Numbered from the stretch's first letter, positions 17,044-26,069 are shown. The stretch is 54,035 bases of DNA from Methylobacterium sp. J-030 (GCF_022829545.1 NZ_JAKSYM010000163.1:1-54035), one strand, 5' to 3'. A program made the numbers and translations. The notes: generated from the letters alone by a model not told the origin.

Positions 17044-17527
17044 GACGCAGGCCCGAGATGATCGCGCGCACGCTCCGCCGGCGTGGCTTCCGGTCCGACG
17101 GGGAGGCGCGCCGGGACAATCCCGGAGCCGTGCGCGGTCGCGAGGCCGGTATCCGGGGCTCTTGAGCGGGGTCCCGATCCGGCAGCCGCGCGGGATCCGA
17201 TCGGCGCGGGCCGTGCGGACGCCCCTGATTCGCCGATCCACACGTTCGCGATTCACCGACGCCGCGAACGGTCTCGTATCGTACGGAACGATCGCGGGAT
17301 CGCGTGATGCGGTATTGACCGCCGGTCACAGGCCGTAACGCTGTAAATATCGGCGGGTTGGCAACAAAGTGCAGTGAAAGGCTCTTTTCGAAGCCGATAC
17401 CCGGTCAACCTGCATCGCGATGCGCTTTCTGCCGGGCGGGATCGGTCGAGAGCATCTTGACACATGCGCGGTTTTTGCTTTTGGAACCTGTGACCTCACC
17501 CTCGAAAGCTTTGATCGGACTCGCCGC
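17044..17527. other. Gene-free leader of the MucR-type gene with promoter-like elements
   Basis: This 484-bp stretch holds no convincing gene. It contains the palindrome TGACC-GCC-GGTCA at 17316-17328, an AT-rich patch CTGTAAATATC at 17341-17351, and a consensus -35 hexamer TTGACA at 17457-17462, 66 bp before the chosen start. No clear -10 follows it. MucR/Ros proteins commonly repress their own promoters through AT-rich sites, so autoregulation here is plausible. Confidence 0.4.
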
Positions 17528-17977
17528 GTGCCCGAAGAAAAATCTGAGACCGCCCTGGAGCGCATCAAGCTCGCCGCAGAAATCGTCTCGGCCTATGTCG
17601 CGAACAATTCCGTCCCGCCCACCGCGCTGCCGGACCTGATGGCGAGTGTGCATGCGGCGCTGAGCAATCTGGGCGGGCAGCCCCGCGTCGAGGCGGCGCC
17701 GCCGGTCGAGCAGCCGACGCCCGCACAGATCCGCAAGTCGGTCCAGCAGGACGGCATCACCAGCTTCATCGACGGGCGGTCCTACAAGACCCTGAAGCGC
17801 CATCTCACCGCGCACGGCCTGACGCCCGAGCAGTACCGGGAGCGCTACGGCCTGCCGGAGGATTACCCGACGACGGCGCCCAGCTATGCCGCCCAGCGCT
17901 CAGCGCTCGCGAGGGCGATCGGCCTCGGCGTCCCCGGCGGCCGGGTCGATCAGCGCAGGACCGGCACGAACGGCTGA
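17528..17977 (+). CDS. MucR/Ros family transcriptional regulator lacking the zinc cysteine
   Basis: 149-residue small regulator with the family's two blocks. The N-terminal oligomerisation block is KLAAEIVSAYVANNSVPPTALPDLM. The DNA-binding block is TLKRHLTAHGLTPEQYRERYGLP followed by YPTTAPSYAAQRSALARAIGLG. In classical Ros/MucR the segment before KRHL is a zinc finger with Cys. Here it reads ITSFIDGRSYKTLKRHL with no cysteine, so metal binding is doubtful. Zinc-less Ros homologues that still bind DNA have been described. GTG 17528 gives the standard N terminus; ATG 17420 is an alternative adding 36 residues. Confidence 0.85.
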   Translation: MPEEKSETALERIKLAAEIVSAYVANNSVPPTALPDLMASVHAALSNLGGQPRVEAAPPVEQPTPAQIRKSVQQDGITSFIDGRSYKTLKRHLTAHGLTPEQYRERYGLPEDYPTTAPSYAAQRSALARAIGLGVPGGRVDQRRTGTNG

Positions 17978-18306
17978 TCGCCGCCGCGCCGCGCCGCACT
18001 CTGTCGATCCATCCGGCTCTGGAACGGCAGCACCTGTGCCGTCATCGGAACGGACCGGAACAGCAGGCCGAGATCGGTTCGGGCGGGACGGCCGAAGGTG
18101 TCGGCCCAGCTCAGCTTGATCACCTGACCCAGCCTCGGCTGGGCCACGGGGTCCGCGCCCATGGGCTCAGCACCGGCCAGCGCCGCCTTGCGTTGACCCG
18201 CGCCGATCCAGCGCGTCACCCGTTTGTCGGCCCCGCGGCGCAACGGGGGCGGCACGGCCGGCACGGCGGGGCGCCGGAGATCGTCGGGCTGGTCTGAGAT
18301 CGACAC
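17950..18306 (-). CDS. Hypothetical protein, convergent with the MucR-type gene
   Basis: 118-codon frame starting at GTG 18306 and overlapping the end of the MucR-type gene by 28 bp. Third codon positions are mostly G/C and amino acid use looks ordinary (for example GQVIKLSWADTFGRP, SVPMTAQVLPFQ). That fits a real cytoplasmic protein, but no family is recognised. The ribosome site is weak. It could be an artefact of the GC-rich antisense frame. The 191 bp behind it (18307-18497) show nothing. Confidence 0.4.
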   Translation of the reverse strand: MSISDQPDDLRRPAVPAVPPPLRRGADKRVTRWIGAGQRKAALAGAEPMGADPVAQPRLGQVIKLSWADTFGRPARTDLGLLFRSVPMTAQVLPFQSRMDRQSAARRGGDQPFVPVLR

Positions 18307-18497
18307 GCTGAAAGAATCCCGTCCGCGTTCGAGGAGCGAGCGGGGACGGATAGCGGTTTCGGCCGTGCCTCCGCCGGGGGCGCTCGACCCTCGACACGGC
18401 GTATCCTAACGAAAGGCCCGATTCCGGACAGGGCGAGTCTGTCCAAAAAACTTGTCTCAGCGTCCCAGATGAGCCCGATCCCTCGTCCGGGCGGCTT

Positions 18498-20114
18498 TCA
18501 GGACACCTGCGCCCGCGCGTGGATGCCCGGGACCGCCGCCAGCAGGCTGCGCGTGTAGGCGTGCTCCGGCGCCGCGAACAGGTCTGCGGTGCCCCGCATC
18601 TCCACGACGGCCCCCCGGTGCATCACGGCGATGCGGTCGCAGATCGTGGCGGCCACCCGGAGGTCGTGGGTGATGAACAGCATCGCCAGGGACAATCTCC
18701 GCTTCAGGTCCTCCAGCAGGTCCAGCACCTGCCGCTGGACCGAGACGTCGAGCGCCGAGACCGCCTCGTCGGCCACCAGCACGTCCGGCTCCATGGCGAG
18801 CGCCCGGGCGATGCCGATGCGCTGGCGCTGCCCGCCCGAGAAGGCGTTCGGGTAGCGGGCGGCGGCCTTGGGATCGAGGCCGACGAGGTCGAGGAGGGAT
18901 CGCGCCCGCGCCCGCGCCTCGGCGGCCGGGACCCCGTGGGCGATCGGGCCCGCCGTGATGATCTGCTCCACGGTGCGCCGGGGGTTCAGCGACGCGAACG
19001 GGTCCTGAAAGATCATCTGGATGCGGCTGCGCTTGTCACGCAGGTCGCCGCCCTTCAGCGCCGTGTAGTCGAGATCCCCCAGCCGGACCGTGCCGCCATC
19101 GGGCTCGATCAGGCGGATCGCCAGCCGGGCGGTGGTCGACTTGCCGGAGCCGGACTCGCCCACGATCCCCAGGGTCTCGCCGCGCCGCACGTCGAAGGAG
19201 ACGTCCTGGACGGCCGCCACCACCCGCGGCTTGCCGAACAGGCCGGAGCGTCCCGCGTAGGTCTTGGACAGCCGGCTGACCGACAGGGCGACCGGGGCCG
19301 CCTCCACCGGGAGCCGCGGCGGCGGGGTCAGTCTCGGGACGGCGGCGAGCAGGGCCTTGGTGTAGGGCGCCTCGGGGTCGCGCAGCACGGCCTCGGCGGT
19401 GCCGGATTCCACCAGCCGCCCGCGCTGGAGCACCGCCACGTGATCGGCGATCTCCGCCACCACGCCGAAATCGTGGGTGATGAACAGGACGCTCATCCCG
19501 CGCTTCCGCTGCAGGTCGCGGACCAGCCGGAGGATCTGGGCCTGGGTGGTGACGTCCAGCGCCGTGGTCGGCTCGTCGGCGACCAGCACCGAGGGCTCCA
19601 GCGCCAGCGCCATGGCGATCATCGCCCGCTGCCGCTGGCCGCCGGAGAGCTGGTGCGGATAGGCCCGCACCGCCTCCCCGGGGTTCGGCAGCCCGACTTC
19701 GGTCGCCAGCGCCACCGCCCGGGCCCGGCGCTCGGCCCGGGTGAGCAGGTTGTGCGCCTCGAACATCTCGGCGATCTGGTCGCCGATCCGCATCACCGGG
19801 TTCAGCGCCGTCATCGGCTCCTGGAACACCATGGCGACGCGCCGGCCGCGCAGGCGCCGCCACGCGGGCTCGTCGAGGGTCAGGAGATCCCGCCCCTCGA
19901 ACAGGATCGAGCCGGCCGTCGGCTTCAGCGCCCGGGGCAGGAGGCCGGTGAGCGCGTAGGCGCTCATCGACTTGCCCGAGCCCGATTCTCCGACCACGCA
20001 GAGGATCTTCCCGGGTTCCAGATCGAGGTTCAGGCCCTCGACCGCGTGGGGGCGGTCGGCCCCCTTGGGGAGCGCGATCGTCAGATCGCGGATGCGGACG
20101 ACCGGCTCGCTCAT
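18498..20114 (-). CDS. Peptide ABC transporter II, fused double ATP-binding protein (DppD-DppF)
   Basis: 538-residue protein carrying both ATPases of a peptide importer in one chain. Domain 1 (about 1-260): Walker [11 protein letters not shown], signature [16 protein letters not shown], Walker [19 protein letters not shown]. Domain 2 (about 275-535): [57 protein letters not shown]. Both halves look active. Such fusions are common in proteobacterial glutathione/peptide systems (GsiA-like). It starts four bases after the M20 peptidase stop and is the last gene of operon II. Transporter I has the same functions as two separate genes. Confidence 0.93.
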   Translation of the reverse strand: MSEPVVRIRDLTIALPKGADRPHAVEGLNLDLEPGKILCVVGESGSGKSMSAYALTGLLPRALKPTAGSILFEGRDLLTLDEPAWRRLRGRRVAMVFQEPMTALNPVMRIGDQIAEMFEAHNLLTRAERRARAVALATEVGLPNPGEAVRAYPHQLSGGQRQRAMIAMALALEPSVLVADEPTTALDVTTQAQILRLVRDLQRKRGMSVLFITHDFGVVAEIADHVAVLQRGRLVESGTAEAVLRDPEAPYTKALLAAVPRLTPPPRLPVEAAPVALSVSRLSKTYAGRSGLFGKPRVVAAVQDVSFDVRRGETLGIVGESGSGKSTTARLAIRLIEPDGGTVRLGDLDYTALKGGDLRDKRSRIQMIFQDPFASLNPRRTVEQIITAGPIAHGVPAAEARARARSLLDLVGLDPKAAARYPNAFSGGQRQRIGIARALAMEPDVLVADEAVSALDVSVQRQVLDLLEDLKRRLSLAMLFITHDLRVAATICDRIAVMHRGAVVEMRGTADLFAAPEHAYTRSLLAAVPGIHARAQVS

Positions 20115-20118
20115 GGTG

Positions 20119-21540
20119 TCAGGCCCTCGCGGTGCGGCGGCGCAGGATGTCGGGTCCGTCCCGGCCCAGATCCCAGAACAGGCCGGCCATGATCGCCATC
20201 CCCTCGCGGGTGCCGGAGGCGAGCATGTGCTCGTCGGGCCCGTGCTGGCGGCAGGCCGGGTAGGAATGCGGCACCCAGAGGGTCGGCAGGCCCAGGATCT
20301 CCGAGAAGGCGTCGTTCGGCAGCGAGCCGCCGAGATTGGGCAGCAGCGCCGGTTTTTTCCCGGAGCTCGCCTCGATCGACTCCAGGGCCCACTCGACCCA
20401 GGGATCCTCCACGGGCAGCCGTGTCGCCTGGAAAACCTCCGCGGCGCGGGCCGGCCGGACCTCGATCATCGGGAAGCCGTGCGCGTCGAGATGGGCGCGC
20501 ACGTTCCGGATGAGGTTCTGCCAGTCGGTGCCGACCACGAAGCGCAGCTGCAGGGTCGCCTTGGCGTGGGGCGGGACGGCGTTGAGCGGCCCGTCCGGAT
20601 CCCCGGTCTTGAAGGCCAGCACCTCCAGCGTGTTCCAGGCGAAGACCCGCTCGGCCGGACTCAGGCCCAGCTCGCCCCAGTCGGTGTCGATGGTGGGCGC
20701 GGTCGGATCCGCGCCGACGCGGATGTCGGCGAGCGCCGCGCGCACGCCCTCGGGGATCGGCGGTGGCCGCAGGGCCTCGACCAGGATGCTGCCGCGGGCA
20801 TCGACCATCGCGGCGATCGCCGAGGCCAGCACCGTGCCGGGGTTGCGCAGCAGCCCACCCCAGTTGCCGGAATGATGCGGACCCTCGCGCAGATTCAGGC
20901 TCAGCTCGAAATTGTAGGCGCCGCGGGATCCCAGAAAAAGAGTCGGGCGCTCGCCGTTGAGGCGGGGGCCGTCCGAGGCGATCAGCACGTCGGACCGCAG
21001 GGCCTCGGCCTGCTCCCGGCAGAACGGCCGCAGGCCCGGGGAGCCGGATTCCTCGCCCATCTCGATCAGGAGCTTCACGTTGAAGCCGAGATGGCCCTCG
21101 CGGGCCGCGATCACCTGCTCCAGGGCGGCGAGGTTGAGGACGTGCTGGCCCTTGTTGTCGGCGGTGCCGCGCCCGTACCAGCGGTCGCCCTCGACCACGA
21201 TCTCCCAGGGGCCGAGCCCCTCGCGCCACTGCTCGGGATAGCCCCGCACCGTGTCGCCGTGGCCGTAGATCAGCACGGTGGGCAGGTCCGCGCCCTCGCG
21301 CCGCTCGGCGATCAGGAACGGGCCGTGCACCCCGTCCGGGTTGGGGAAGATCTGTGGGGTGTCGAAGCCGAGCCGGGTCACCAGCGGCGCGATGAACGCG
21401 TCGAGGTAGGCGCGGAGCGCGGCCTCCTGGCCGGGGGCCTGGCTCTCGGTCGGCATCGCCACGGCCTCCCGCAGGAGCGCGAGGAACGCGCCCGAATCGA
21501 AGGCCTCTGTGGCGCGCGCGATGGCGGCGTCTCGCGTCAT
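20119..21540 (-). CDS. M20 family metallopeptidase (dipeptidase-like)
   Basis: 473-residue cytoplasmic dinuclear zinc peptidase. Metal and catalytic elements are HGD in IYGHGDTVRGYP, the Asp in GRGTADNKGQH, EE in EMGEESGSPGL, the Asp in IASDGPRL, and a C-terminal His in HSYPACRQHGPDEHM. It is placed between the permease and ATPase genes of transporter II, so it most likely cleaves the imported peptide or amide. ATG 21540 gives the normal N terminus. The frame extends upstream through the parS-like palindrome, where it would encode MFHGKHT; I regard that as non-coding. Confidence 0.9.
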   Translation of the reverse strand: MTRDAAIARATEAFDSGAFLALLREAVAMPTESQAPGQEAALRAYLDAFIAPLVTRLGFDTPQIFPNPDGVHGPFLIAERREGADLPTVLIYGHGDTVRGYPEQWREGLGPWEIVVEGDRWYGRGTADNKGQHVLNLAALEQVIAAREGHLGFNVKLLIEMGEESGSPGLRPFCREQAEALRSDVLIASDGPRLNGERPTLFLGSRGAYNFELSLNLREGPHHSGNWGGLLRNPGTVLASAIAAMVDARGSILVEALRPPPIPEGVRAALADIRVGADPTAPTIDTDWGELGLSPAERVFAWNTLEVLAFKTGDPDGPLNAVPPHAKATLQLRFVVGTDWQNLIRNVRAHLDAHGFPMIEVRPARAAEVFQATRLPVEDPWVEWALESIEASSGKKPALLPNLGGSLPNDAFSEILGLPTLWVPHSYPACRQHGPDEHMLASGTREGMAIMAGLFWDLGRDGPDILRRRTARA

Positions 21541-21544
21541 GGTG

Positions 21545-21560
21545 TGTTTCCCGTGAAACA
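21545..21560. promoter_or_regulatory. parS-like palindrome upstream of the M20 peptidase gene
   Basis: TGTTTCCCGTGAAACA matches the ParB-binding consensus TGTTTCACGTGAAACA at 15 of 16 positions (one central base). It ends four bases before the peptidase ATG, in the 46-bp gap after permease 2. Read in the direction of the gene it is TGTTTCACGGGAAACA followed by CACC, parallel to the copy at 11933, which is also followed by CA. It could be a centromere site or an operator or translational element. Confidence 0.65.
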
Positions 21561-21586
21561 TTTTGGTGCCGTGCCGGCCGGCCGCG

Positions 21587-22522
21587 TCAGTGGCGCGCCT
21601 CGGGGGCGGTGATGTCCCGCAGGCCATCACCCAGAAGATTGATCGCCAGCACGAGCAGGAGGAGCGCCACGCCCGGGATGGTGATCACCCAGGGCTGGAA
21701 GAACATGTACTGCTTGCCCTCGGCGATCATCAGGCCCCAGGAGGGCAGGGGCGGCTGGACGCCGAGCCCCAGGAACGAGAGGGCCGCCTCCAGCAGGATC
21801 GCGTGGGCCATCTCCAGGGTCGCCACCACGATCAGCGCGTTCATGATGTTGGGCAGGATCTCTTGAAGGACGATGCGCAGGTCGGTCAGGCCGGCCGCTC
21901 GGGCTGCGCTGACGAAGTCCTGGTTGCGGATCTGCTGGGTCGCGGCCCGGGTCACCACGGCGAACCTGTCCCAGAGCAGGAAGCCCAGCACCAGCACCAC
22001 CACCTTCAGCGAGCCGCCGACCAGCGCCGCCATGGCCAAAGCCACCAGAACCACCGGCATGGCCAGCCGCGTGGTCACGATGTAGCTCACCACCGAATCG
22101 ACCCAGCCGCCGAAATAGCCGGCGCACAGGCCGAGCGTGGTGCCGATCAGCCCGGAGATCAAAGCCGCCGCGATCCCGATCAACAGGGAGATCTGGCCGC
22201 CGTAGAGCAGGCGGCTGAGGTAGTCGCGCCCGAGCTTGTCGGTGCCGAGCACGTGGTCCCAGGTGCCCTTGGCCTGCCAGACCGGCGGGATCAGCCGGCG
22301 GGACACGTCCTGCGCGTAGGGGTCGTGCGGGGCGATGAGCGGGGCGGCGAGCGCCGCCGCCACGATCAGCCCGAGGATCCCGGCCCCGATCAGGAAGCCG
22401 GTGTGGCGCAGGCCCCGCCGCAGGATCAGGCGGGTGGGGGAGGGGACCGGCGCCAGGGTGATGGCCGCTTCCGGGGGCAGGGCGGGGGCGGCCAGAGCCA
22501 CCGTGTCGGGGGGGAGGCTCAT
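21587..22522 (-). CDS. Peptide ABC transporter II, permease 2 (DppC-like)
   Basis: 311-residue inner-membrane permease. An N-terminal Pro/Ala-rich segment of about 35 residues comes before the first helix. Family motifs are GTDKLGRDYLSRLLYGGQIS, a coupling loop (DFVSAARAAGLTDLRIVLQEI), ALSFLGLGVQPPLPSWG and the ending NLLGDGLRDITAPEARH. It lies ten bases after the first permease and 46 bp before the peptidase start. It pairs with permease 1 to form the channel of transporter II. Confidence 0.93.
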   Translation of the reverse strand: MSLPPDTVALAAPALPPEAAITLAPVPSPTRLILRRGLRHTGFLIGAGILGLIVAAALAAPLIAPHDPYAQDVSRRLIPPVWQAKGTWDHVLGTDKLGRDYLSRLLYGGQISLLIGIAAALISGLIGTTLGLCAGYFGGWVDSVVSYIVTTRLAMPVVLVALAMAALVGGSLKVVVLVLGFLLWDRFAVVTRAATQQIRNQDFVSAARAAGLTDLRIVLQEILPNIMNALIVVATLEMAHAILLEAALSFLGLGVQPPLPSWGLMIAEGKQYMFFQPWVITIPGVALLLLVLAINLLGDGLRDITAPEARH

Positions 22523-22532
22523 GGGCGGATCC

Positions 22533-23450
22533 TCACGATTGCCGCAGGCGCGGATCGAGGAAGGCGTTCAGCAAGTCGGCCGCCAGCGTCAGGCCGATAT
22601 AGATCATGGCCAGAACCAGCACGATCGCCTGGACCACGGGGAAGTCGTTGCGGGCGATCGATTCCCAGGCGAGCTGCCCGAGCCCCTGCAGCGAGAACAC
22701 CGCCTCGATCACGATCGAGCCGCCGAGCATGAAGCCGAACTGCACCGCCGAGAGGGCGATCACCGGGATCACGGCGTTGCGCAGCGCGTGCCGCACCAGC
22801 ACCTTCCGGGGCGGCAGCCCCTTGGCGCGGGCGGTGCGGACGTAGTCGGAGGCCAGCACCTCCAGCATCCCGTTGCGGGTGAGCCGCATCACCGCCGGCA
22901 TCGCGTAGTAGCCGAGCGCGATCGCCGGCAGGACGAAGTTCTTCCAAGTGGCGTTGCCCGAGACCGGCAGCCAGCGGAGGTTGACGGAAAAAATCAGGAT
23001 CAGCGTCAGGCCGAACCAGAAGCTCGGCATCGCCTGGCCCAACACCGAGACGGCGAGCGCCGTCCGGTCGATCCAGGTGTCCCGCTTCACGGCGGCGATC
23101 ACGCCCAGCGGGATCGCCACGAACAGGGCTACGGCCAGCGCGATGAACCCCAGATAGAGCGTGATCGGCAGGCGCGCGGCGAGCAGATCGATCACCCGCT
23201 CCCGGAAGTAGAAGGAATTGCCGAAGTCGAGGTGCAGCGCCCGCCAGCTCCAGGAGAGGAACTGGGTCAGCAGCGGCTGGTCCAGGCCGTAATCCCGGCG
23301 GATCTGCGCGATCTGCGGGCCGGTGGCCTCGGGCCCGGCGATCGCGGTGGCGAGGTCGCCCGAAAGGTGGAGGAGCAGAAAGCTCGCCACCGAGACCGTG
23401 ACGGCCACCGCCAGGGCGACGAGGATGCGCCGGAGCGTGAAGGTCAGCAT
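22533..23450 (-). CDS. Peptide ABC transporter II, permease 1 (DppB-like)
   Basis: 305-residue inner-membrane permease with the DppB start MLTFTLRRILVALAVAV, the loop YGLDQPLLTQFLSW, six hydrophobic segments and the ATPase-coupling loop SDYVRTARAKGLPPRKVLVRH. The C terminus ends LLNAFLDPRLRQS as in the family. It follows the binding-protein gene by ten bases and precedes permease 2 by ten bases, so operon II is tightly packed at this end. Confidence 0.93.
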   Translation of the reverse strand: MLTFTLRRILVALAVAVTVSVASFLLLHLSGDLATAIAGPEATGPQIAQIRRDYGLDQPLLTQFLSWSWRALHLDFGNSFYFRERVIDLLAARLPITLYLGFIALAVALFVAIPLGVIAAVKRDTWIDRTALAVSVLGQAMPSFWFGLTLILIFSVNLRWLPVSGNATWKNFVLPAIALGYYAMPAVMRLTRNGMLEVLASDYVRTARAKGLPPRKVLVRHALRNAVIPVIALSAVQFGFMLGGSIVIEAVFSLQGLGQLAWESIARNDFPVVQAIVLVLAMIYIGLTLAADLLNAFLDPRLRQS

Positions 23451-23460
23451 GGGGCGCCCG

Positions 23461-24993
23461 CTACTTCCACGACGCCGCGTAGAAGCGCGCCACCTCGTCG
23501 GGCTGGGCGGTGAAGTTCAGGTCCGACGTGAAGGCGTAGTTGGTCGAGTAGGAGAACATCGGCAGCGCGTAGGCCTCCGCGGCGATCCGCTGCAGCGCCT
23601 GGGCGTAGGCCGCCTTGCGCGTCTCCGGATCGGTCGAGCTGTCGCCCTTGCGGAGGTCGGCGATCACCTGCGGATCCTTGGTCAGGTCCTCCTCGCCGCC
23701 GCGGAAATACACCCCGTCGAAGGCCGAGACGTCGAGCACCGAGAACGACCCCCAGGTCTGGTAGCCGATCGAGACCTTGCCGGCCCGCAGCGAATCGCGG
23801 AACGCCGCGTAGCGCAGGTAGTTGAGCCGCGCCCTGATGCCGACGGCGCCGAGATAGCCGATCACCGCCTCGGCGTAGTCCCGCTCGCGATAGGCGCCGA
23901 GATCGATCTCGAACCCGTTCGGATAGCCGGCTTCCTTGAGCAGCGCCTTGGCCTTGGCGGGGTCGTAGGGGTAGCGCATCACCCCCTGGTCGGTGCAGCC
24001 GAACTGGTCGACGAAGCACAGCGCGTTCATCACCCGCGAGGCGCCCCGCACGAGGTTGTCGACCATCGCCTTGCGGTCGATGGCGTAGGAGATCGCCTGG
24101 CGGACGCGGACATCCTTGAGCGGGGAGTTCTCCTTGGCCCGGCCCAGCGTGTCGAACTGCAGGAAGCCGACCCGCATGGTCTCGGAGTTCAGCACGGTGA
24201 TGTTGGGCGCGGCGCGCAGCTGGTCGGCCTGATCGCTCGGCACCCGCCAGATCCAGTCGACGCCGCCGGTCATCAATTCGGCCATCCGGCTCTCGCCGTC
24301 CGGGATGACGCGGAACTGCAGCCTGCCGATCTTCGGCCGTCCGAGCGGGCTGTCCGCCCAGTACCTGTCGAACCGCTCCATGCTGACGCCGCGGCCGCTG
24401 TCGACCTTGGTGATCCGGTACGGGCCGCTGCCGACCGGCGCCTTGGCGAAGCCGTCGAGGCCGACCTTCTTGAAGTAGGCCGCCGGGAAGATTGGGGTCG
24501 GGCCGGCGAGGTATTCCAGCGCCGCCGGGAACGGCGCCTTGAGGTGGATGCGCACGCTGTGCGGGCCGGTCACCTCCACCGACTTCATCCAGTCGACGTT
24601 CTGGCGGGTGACGGTGCGGGCCTCCGGCGTCAGCACGTAGTTGAACGTGAAGGCCACGTCCTCCGGCCCGAGCGAATCACCGTTGTGGAAGATCACGCCC
24701 TGGCGAATCGTCAGGTCCAGGGTCGTGTCGTCCGCCCAGGTCCAGGCGGTCGCCAGCATCGGCTTGTAGGCGCCGTCCTTGGGATCACGGTACAGCAGCG
24801 TGTCCCAGCAGTTCCGGGCCAGGATCACGCCCTCGCGGGCGCTGTTGTGATAGGGGCTGACGTTCTCCGGCTCGCTGTCCGAGGCGTACACCAGGGTGTC
24901 GTCCGCCTTGCCGGCCAGCGCCGGATGCGCGGCGATCAGGGTCGCGAGCGAGGCGGCCAGGGTGGCGGCTCGGGTGAGAGTCCGTAGCGGCAT
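23461..24993 (-). CDS. Peptide ABC transporter II, periplasmic substrate-binding protein
   Basis: 510-residue family 5 solute-binding protein. ATG 24993 gives a classic Sec signal peptide (MPLRTLTRAATLAASLATLI, cleavage near HPALAG). Domain features follow: LVYASDSEPENVSPYHNSAREG, DLTIRQGVIFHNGDSLGPED and the hinge segment RQAISYAIDRKAMVDNLV. Unlike transporter I it has no twin-arginine motif. The frame is open 45 codons further upstream but without a signal-like N terminus. It is the first gene of operon II, divergent from a LysR regulator that probably controls it. Confidence 0.92.
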   Translation of the reverse strand: MPLRTLTRAATLAASLATLIAAHPALAGKADDTLVYASDSEPENVSPYHNSAREGVILARNCWDTLLYRDPKDGAYKPMLATAWTWADDTTLDLTIRQGVIFHNGDSLGPEDVAFTFNYVLTPEARTVTRQNVDWMKSVEVTGPHSVRIHLKAPFPAALEYLAGPTPIFPAAYFKKVGLDGFAKAPVGSGPYRITKVDSGRGVSMERFDRYWADSPLGRPKIGRLQFRVIPDGESRMAELMTGGVDWIWRVPSDQADQLRAAPNITVLNSETMRVGFLQFDTLGRAKENSPLKDVRVRQAISYAIDRKAMVDNLVRGASRVMNALCFVDQFGCTDQGVMRYPYDPAKAKALLKEAGYPNGFEIDLGAYRERDYAEAVIGYLGAVGIRARLNYLRYAAFRDSLRAGKVSIGYQTWGSFSVLDVSAFDGVYFRGGEEDLTKDPQVIADLRKGDSSTDPETRKAAYAQALQRIAAEAYALPMFSYSTNYAFTSDLNFTAQPDEVARFYAASWK

Positions 24994-25113
24994 GCAGGCT
25001 CCGACGGCGCGGCGGACAGGCCCGGCGGATGGTTCCGCGGCTGCCGCCTTTTTCACCCTGCGATGATGTTGTGCATCTGGGATCGCAACAAGTAGAATTT
25101 GGCGAGCGCTGCC

Positions 25114-25128
25114 TTGCCGTATCGGCAA
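25114..25128. promoter_or_regulatory. LysR-type operator in the divergent transporter II/LysR promoter
   Basis: TTGCCG-TAT-CGGCAA is a perfect 15-bp dyad containing a T-N11-A LysR box. It lies 36 bp before the LysR start and about 120 bp before the binding-protein start, in the 170-bp divergent gap. The position suits autorepression plus activation of transporter II. The gap also has an AT-rich patch (25086-25100). Confidence 0.6.
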
Positions 25129-25163
25129 TGTTCATAGCAACATACAGCGTGTAGGGCACGATA

Positions 25164-26069
25164 ATGCAGACGACCGGGCTGCGCTACTTCCTGGCGGTGG
25201 CCCGCACCGGCTCGATCGCGGCGGCCTCGGCCCAGCTCAACGTGGCGGCTTCGGCGATCAGCCGACAGATCGGCAACTTGGAGGCCGAGCTCGACTGCGT
25301 GCTGTTCGAGCGGCGCCCGCGCGGCATGGTGCCGAGCCCGGCGGGGGAGCTGCTGGCGCAGCACGCTCATCAGGTGCTGATTCGCTCCGAGCAGGTGGTC
25401 ACGGAGATCCGGGAGCTGGAGGGGCTGGCCCGCGGCCTGATCCGGGTCGCCTGTTCCGAGGGGTTTTCCCTCGACATCGTGCCGAACGCCATCGCGGCCT
25501 TCCACGCGGCCCATCCCGGCATCCGCTTCGAGGTGACGGTCCTTCCCCCGGCCCAGGTGACCCAGACGGTGGCGGTGGGGGAGGCCGATCTCGGCATCAC
25601 CTTCGCGCTGACGCCCACCCCGCAGGTCGAGGTGCTCTACGACGGGCGGGTCGACATGCTGGCGCTCGCCGCCCCCGACCATCCCCTCGCGCGGGCGGCC
25701 GCCCTGCGCCTCGCGGACCTGCTGGACTATCCCATCGCCCTGCCGACCCGGGACACGACCCTGCGGCGGGTGTTCGACGCCGCCTGCGCGCACGAGGGCA
25801 TTGCGGTCGAGCCGGTGCTGACCTCCAACACCCTCTCGGCGCTGCTGCCCTTCGTCCGGCGCTCCCGCGGCTTCGCGCTGATGTCGGCGCTGTCGGTGCA
25901 GACGCCGCTCCGCCTCAACGAGCTGGTCAGCCTGCCGATCCTGTCCCGGACGAGCCTCGCCCGGGGCGTGAAGATCCAGGCGATGCGCGACCGGCGGCTG
26001 CCGAAGGCGGTGCGGGCGTTCCTGCGCCAGCTCACCGACGCGCTGCCGCCGCCGCGGGACGGGCCCTGA
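25164..26069 (+). CDS. LysR family transcriptional regulator (likely controls transporter II)
   Basis: 301-residue regulator. The winged helix at residues 1-60 reads LRYFLAVARTGSIAAASAQLNVAASAISRQIGNLE. The effector-binding domain from about 90 includes GLIRVACSEGFSLDIVPNAI and GEADLGITFALTP. AGGG precedes ATG 25164. It is divergent from the transporter II operon with a LysR-type dyad between them, so that operon is the obvious target. The co-inducer would be the imported peptide or its hydrolysis product (inference). Confidence 0.92.
   Translation: MQTTGLRYFLAVARTGSIAAASAQLNVAASAISRQIGNLEAELDCVLFERRPRGMVPSPAGELLAQHAHQVLIRSEQVVTEIRELEGLARGLIRVACSEGFSLDIVPNAIAAFHAAHPGIRFEVTVLPPAQVTQTVAVGEADLGITFALTPTPQVEVLYDGRVDMLALAAPDHPLARAAALRLADLLDYPIALPTRDTTLRRVFDAACAHEGIAVEPVLTSNTLSALLPFVRRSRGFALMSALSVQTPLRLNELVSLPILSRTSLARGVKIQAMRDRRLPKAVRAFLRQLTDALPPPRDGP

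Noticed and set aside
21541..21630. N-terminal extension of the M20 peptidase beginning MMACGTSPPP and containing MFHGKHT
   Set aside because: The extension translates the parS-like palindrome and overlaps the upstream permease. MFH-KH starts are a known side effect of parS-type palindromes near true starts.
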